Source of the DNA: Lachnoclostridium sp. UBA933
GTDB lineage: Bacteria > Bacillota > Clostridia > Lachnospirales > Lachnospiraceae
DNA length: 13,521 nt
Assembly (NCBI GenBank): GCA_002293545.1
Contig: DBDL01000129.1
Span: 7,395 to 20,915 of the forward strand
Reading direction: 5' to 3'
Of this stretch, positions 13,293-13,521 are shown in pieces. Below the pieces are notes generated by a model. That model ran no database searches. It had not been told where the DNA came from and saw nothing but the letters and a program-made list of their open reading frames with translations. The position numbers and the translations under genes were made by a program. The first letter of the stretch is position 1; each line of letters opens with the position of its first letter.

Positions 13293-13331
13293 TTGATGCT
13301 GCCTTTTGTTTTGCGATTTTCATGAATCATT
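13281..13331. repeat. Direct repeat TTCATGAATCATT, two copies 38 bp apart
   Basis: Exact 13-bp copies lie at 13281-13293 and 13319-13331, each holding the palindrome TTCATGAA. The second covers the dapF stop codon. On the minus strand each gives the shared MIHE start of the two mini-frames. The DNA after each copy is only loosely similar, so an old duplication is possible but not shown. Confidence 0.55.
13289..13330 (-). other. 13-codon reading frame MIHENRKTKGSIK, overlapping the dapF stop (ATGA)
   Basis: It starts at ATG 13330-13328, which shares ATGA with the dapF stop, and ends at TGA 13291-13289, which shares ATGA with the next mini-frame. No good ribosome site is visible, so ribosomes would need to reinitiate after dapF. 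Confidence 0.3.
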
Positions 13332-13521
13332 CGGCACAATCTTTAAATGACCATAAAAAGTATTCGTATTCGGCGTTAATATCCGATTCAAAGACAGTAT
13401 GTGACGGTCCGGTCATGTACATTTCATTTGTTGTTTCATCCCAGTCAACCATAAGCGTACCGCCGGTTTGTTTTACATTTACCGTTCGGTTGCAAATCCC
13501 CGTAAGCACCCCTGCCGCTAC
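13327..13521 (-). CDS. dapF: Diaminopimelate epimerase, C-terminal fragment (5' end outside window)
   Basis: The last 64 codons are visible; the frame is open to the window edge and begins VAAGVLTGICNRTVNV. DapF converts LL- to meso-diaminopimelate, the lysine precursor and the peptidoglycan cross-linking residue. Recognition rests on the family's C-terminal pattern: helix after the second catalytic cysteine loop (the cysteine itself lies just outside), then KQTGGTLMVDW and the diagnostic MTGPSHTVFESDI. The extra tail NAEYEYFLWSFKDCAE is slightly unusual. Its TGA stop overlaps an ATG that opens the first of two mini-frames leading into murE. Pairing with a DNPR-type MurE gives a supply-and-use couple for meso-diaminopimelate. 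Confidence 0.9.
   Translation of the reverse strand, partial: VAAGVLTGICNRTVNVKQTGGTLMVDWDETTNEMYMTGPSHTVFESDINAEYEYFLWSFKDCAE

Overview
The window reads as a chromosomal segment of a spore-forming, meso-diaminopimelate Gram-positive of the class Clostridia, most likely Lachnospiraceae or a close relative. The evidence is a GerW/YtfJ sporulation gene, scpA-scpB, a DNPR-type MurE ligase next to dapF, consensus sigma-A promoters and AGGAGG ribosome sites. Taxonomy is inferred from protein resemblance and gene content; no rRNA or tRNA gene is present.

Layout. Bases 1-821 hold the C-terminal end of a two-domain FtsX-type ABC permease. A GNAT acetyltransferase follows (902-1435, +). It converges on, and overlaps by 14 bp, an AAA ATPase/DUF4143 gene on the minus strand (1422-2729). 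The 309-bp gap 2730-3038 separates that gene from scpA. It holds the ATPase promoter, three 18-bp direct repeats at an exact 33-bp pitch, and the scpA promoter. scpA and scpB (3039-4355, +) are the condensin kleisin and its winged-helix partner.

A perfect-consensus sigma-A promoter (TTGACA, 17 bp, TATAAT), overlapped by a PerR/Fur-like inverted repeat, then starts a six-gene plus-strand unit. Its genes are a rhomboid-fold membrane protein with a Cys/His tail (4465-5370), a 1098-residue fusion of two GT-C glycosyltransferase modules around a beta-sandwich-like insert (5387-8683), an unrecognised 442-residue soluble protein (8740-10068), a small conserved clostridial protein (10157-10522), a YtfI/DUF2953 membrane-anchored protein (10519-11373) and GerW (11407-11775). 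From memory, ytfI-gerW is a conserved pair often close to scpAB, so the rhomboid/glycosyltransferase/442-residue block looks like a lineage-specific insertion into an old cell-division and sporulation neighbourhood.

The right end is on the minus strand: the last 64 codons of dapF (13327-13521), then murE (11779-13251). DapF makes the meso-diaminopimelate that MurE would add to peptidoglycan precursor. Two tiny reading frames that both begin MIHE fill the 75-bp gap, and each junction from dapF to murE is a 4-bp ATGA overlap.

Both convergent gene pairs leave almost no intergenic room (14-bp overlap and 3-bp gap), and hairpins that could end transcription lie inside the opposing coding sequences. 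No IS element, CRISPR array, phage gene, rRNA or tRNA was seen.
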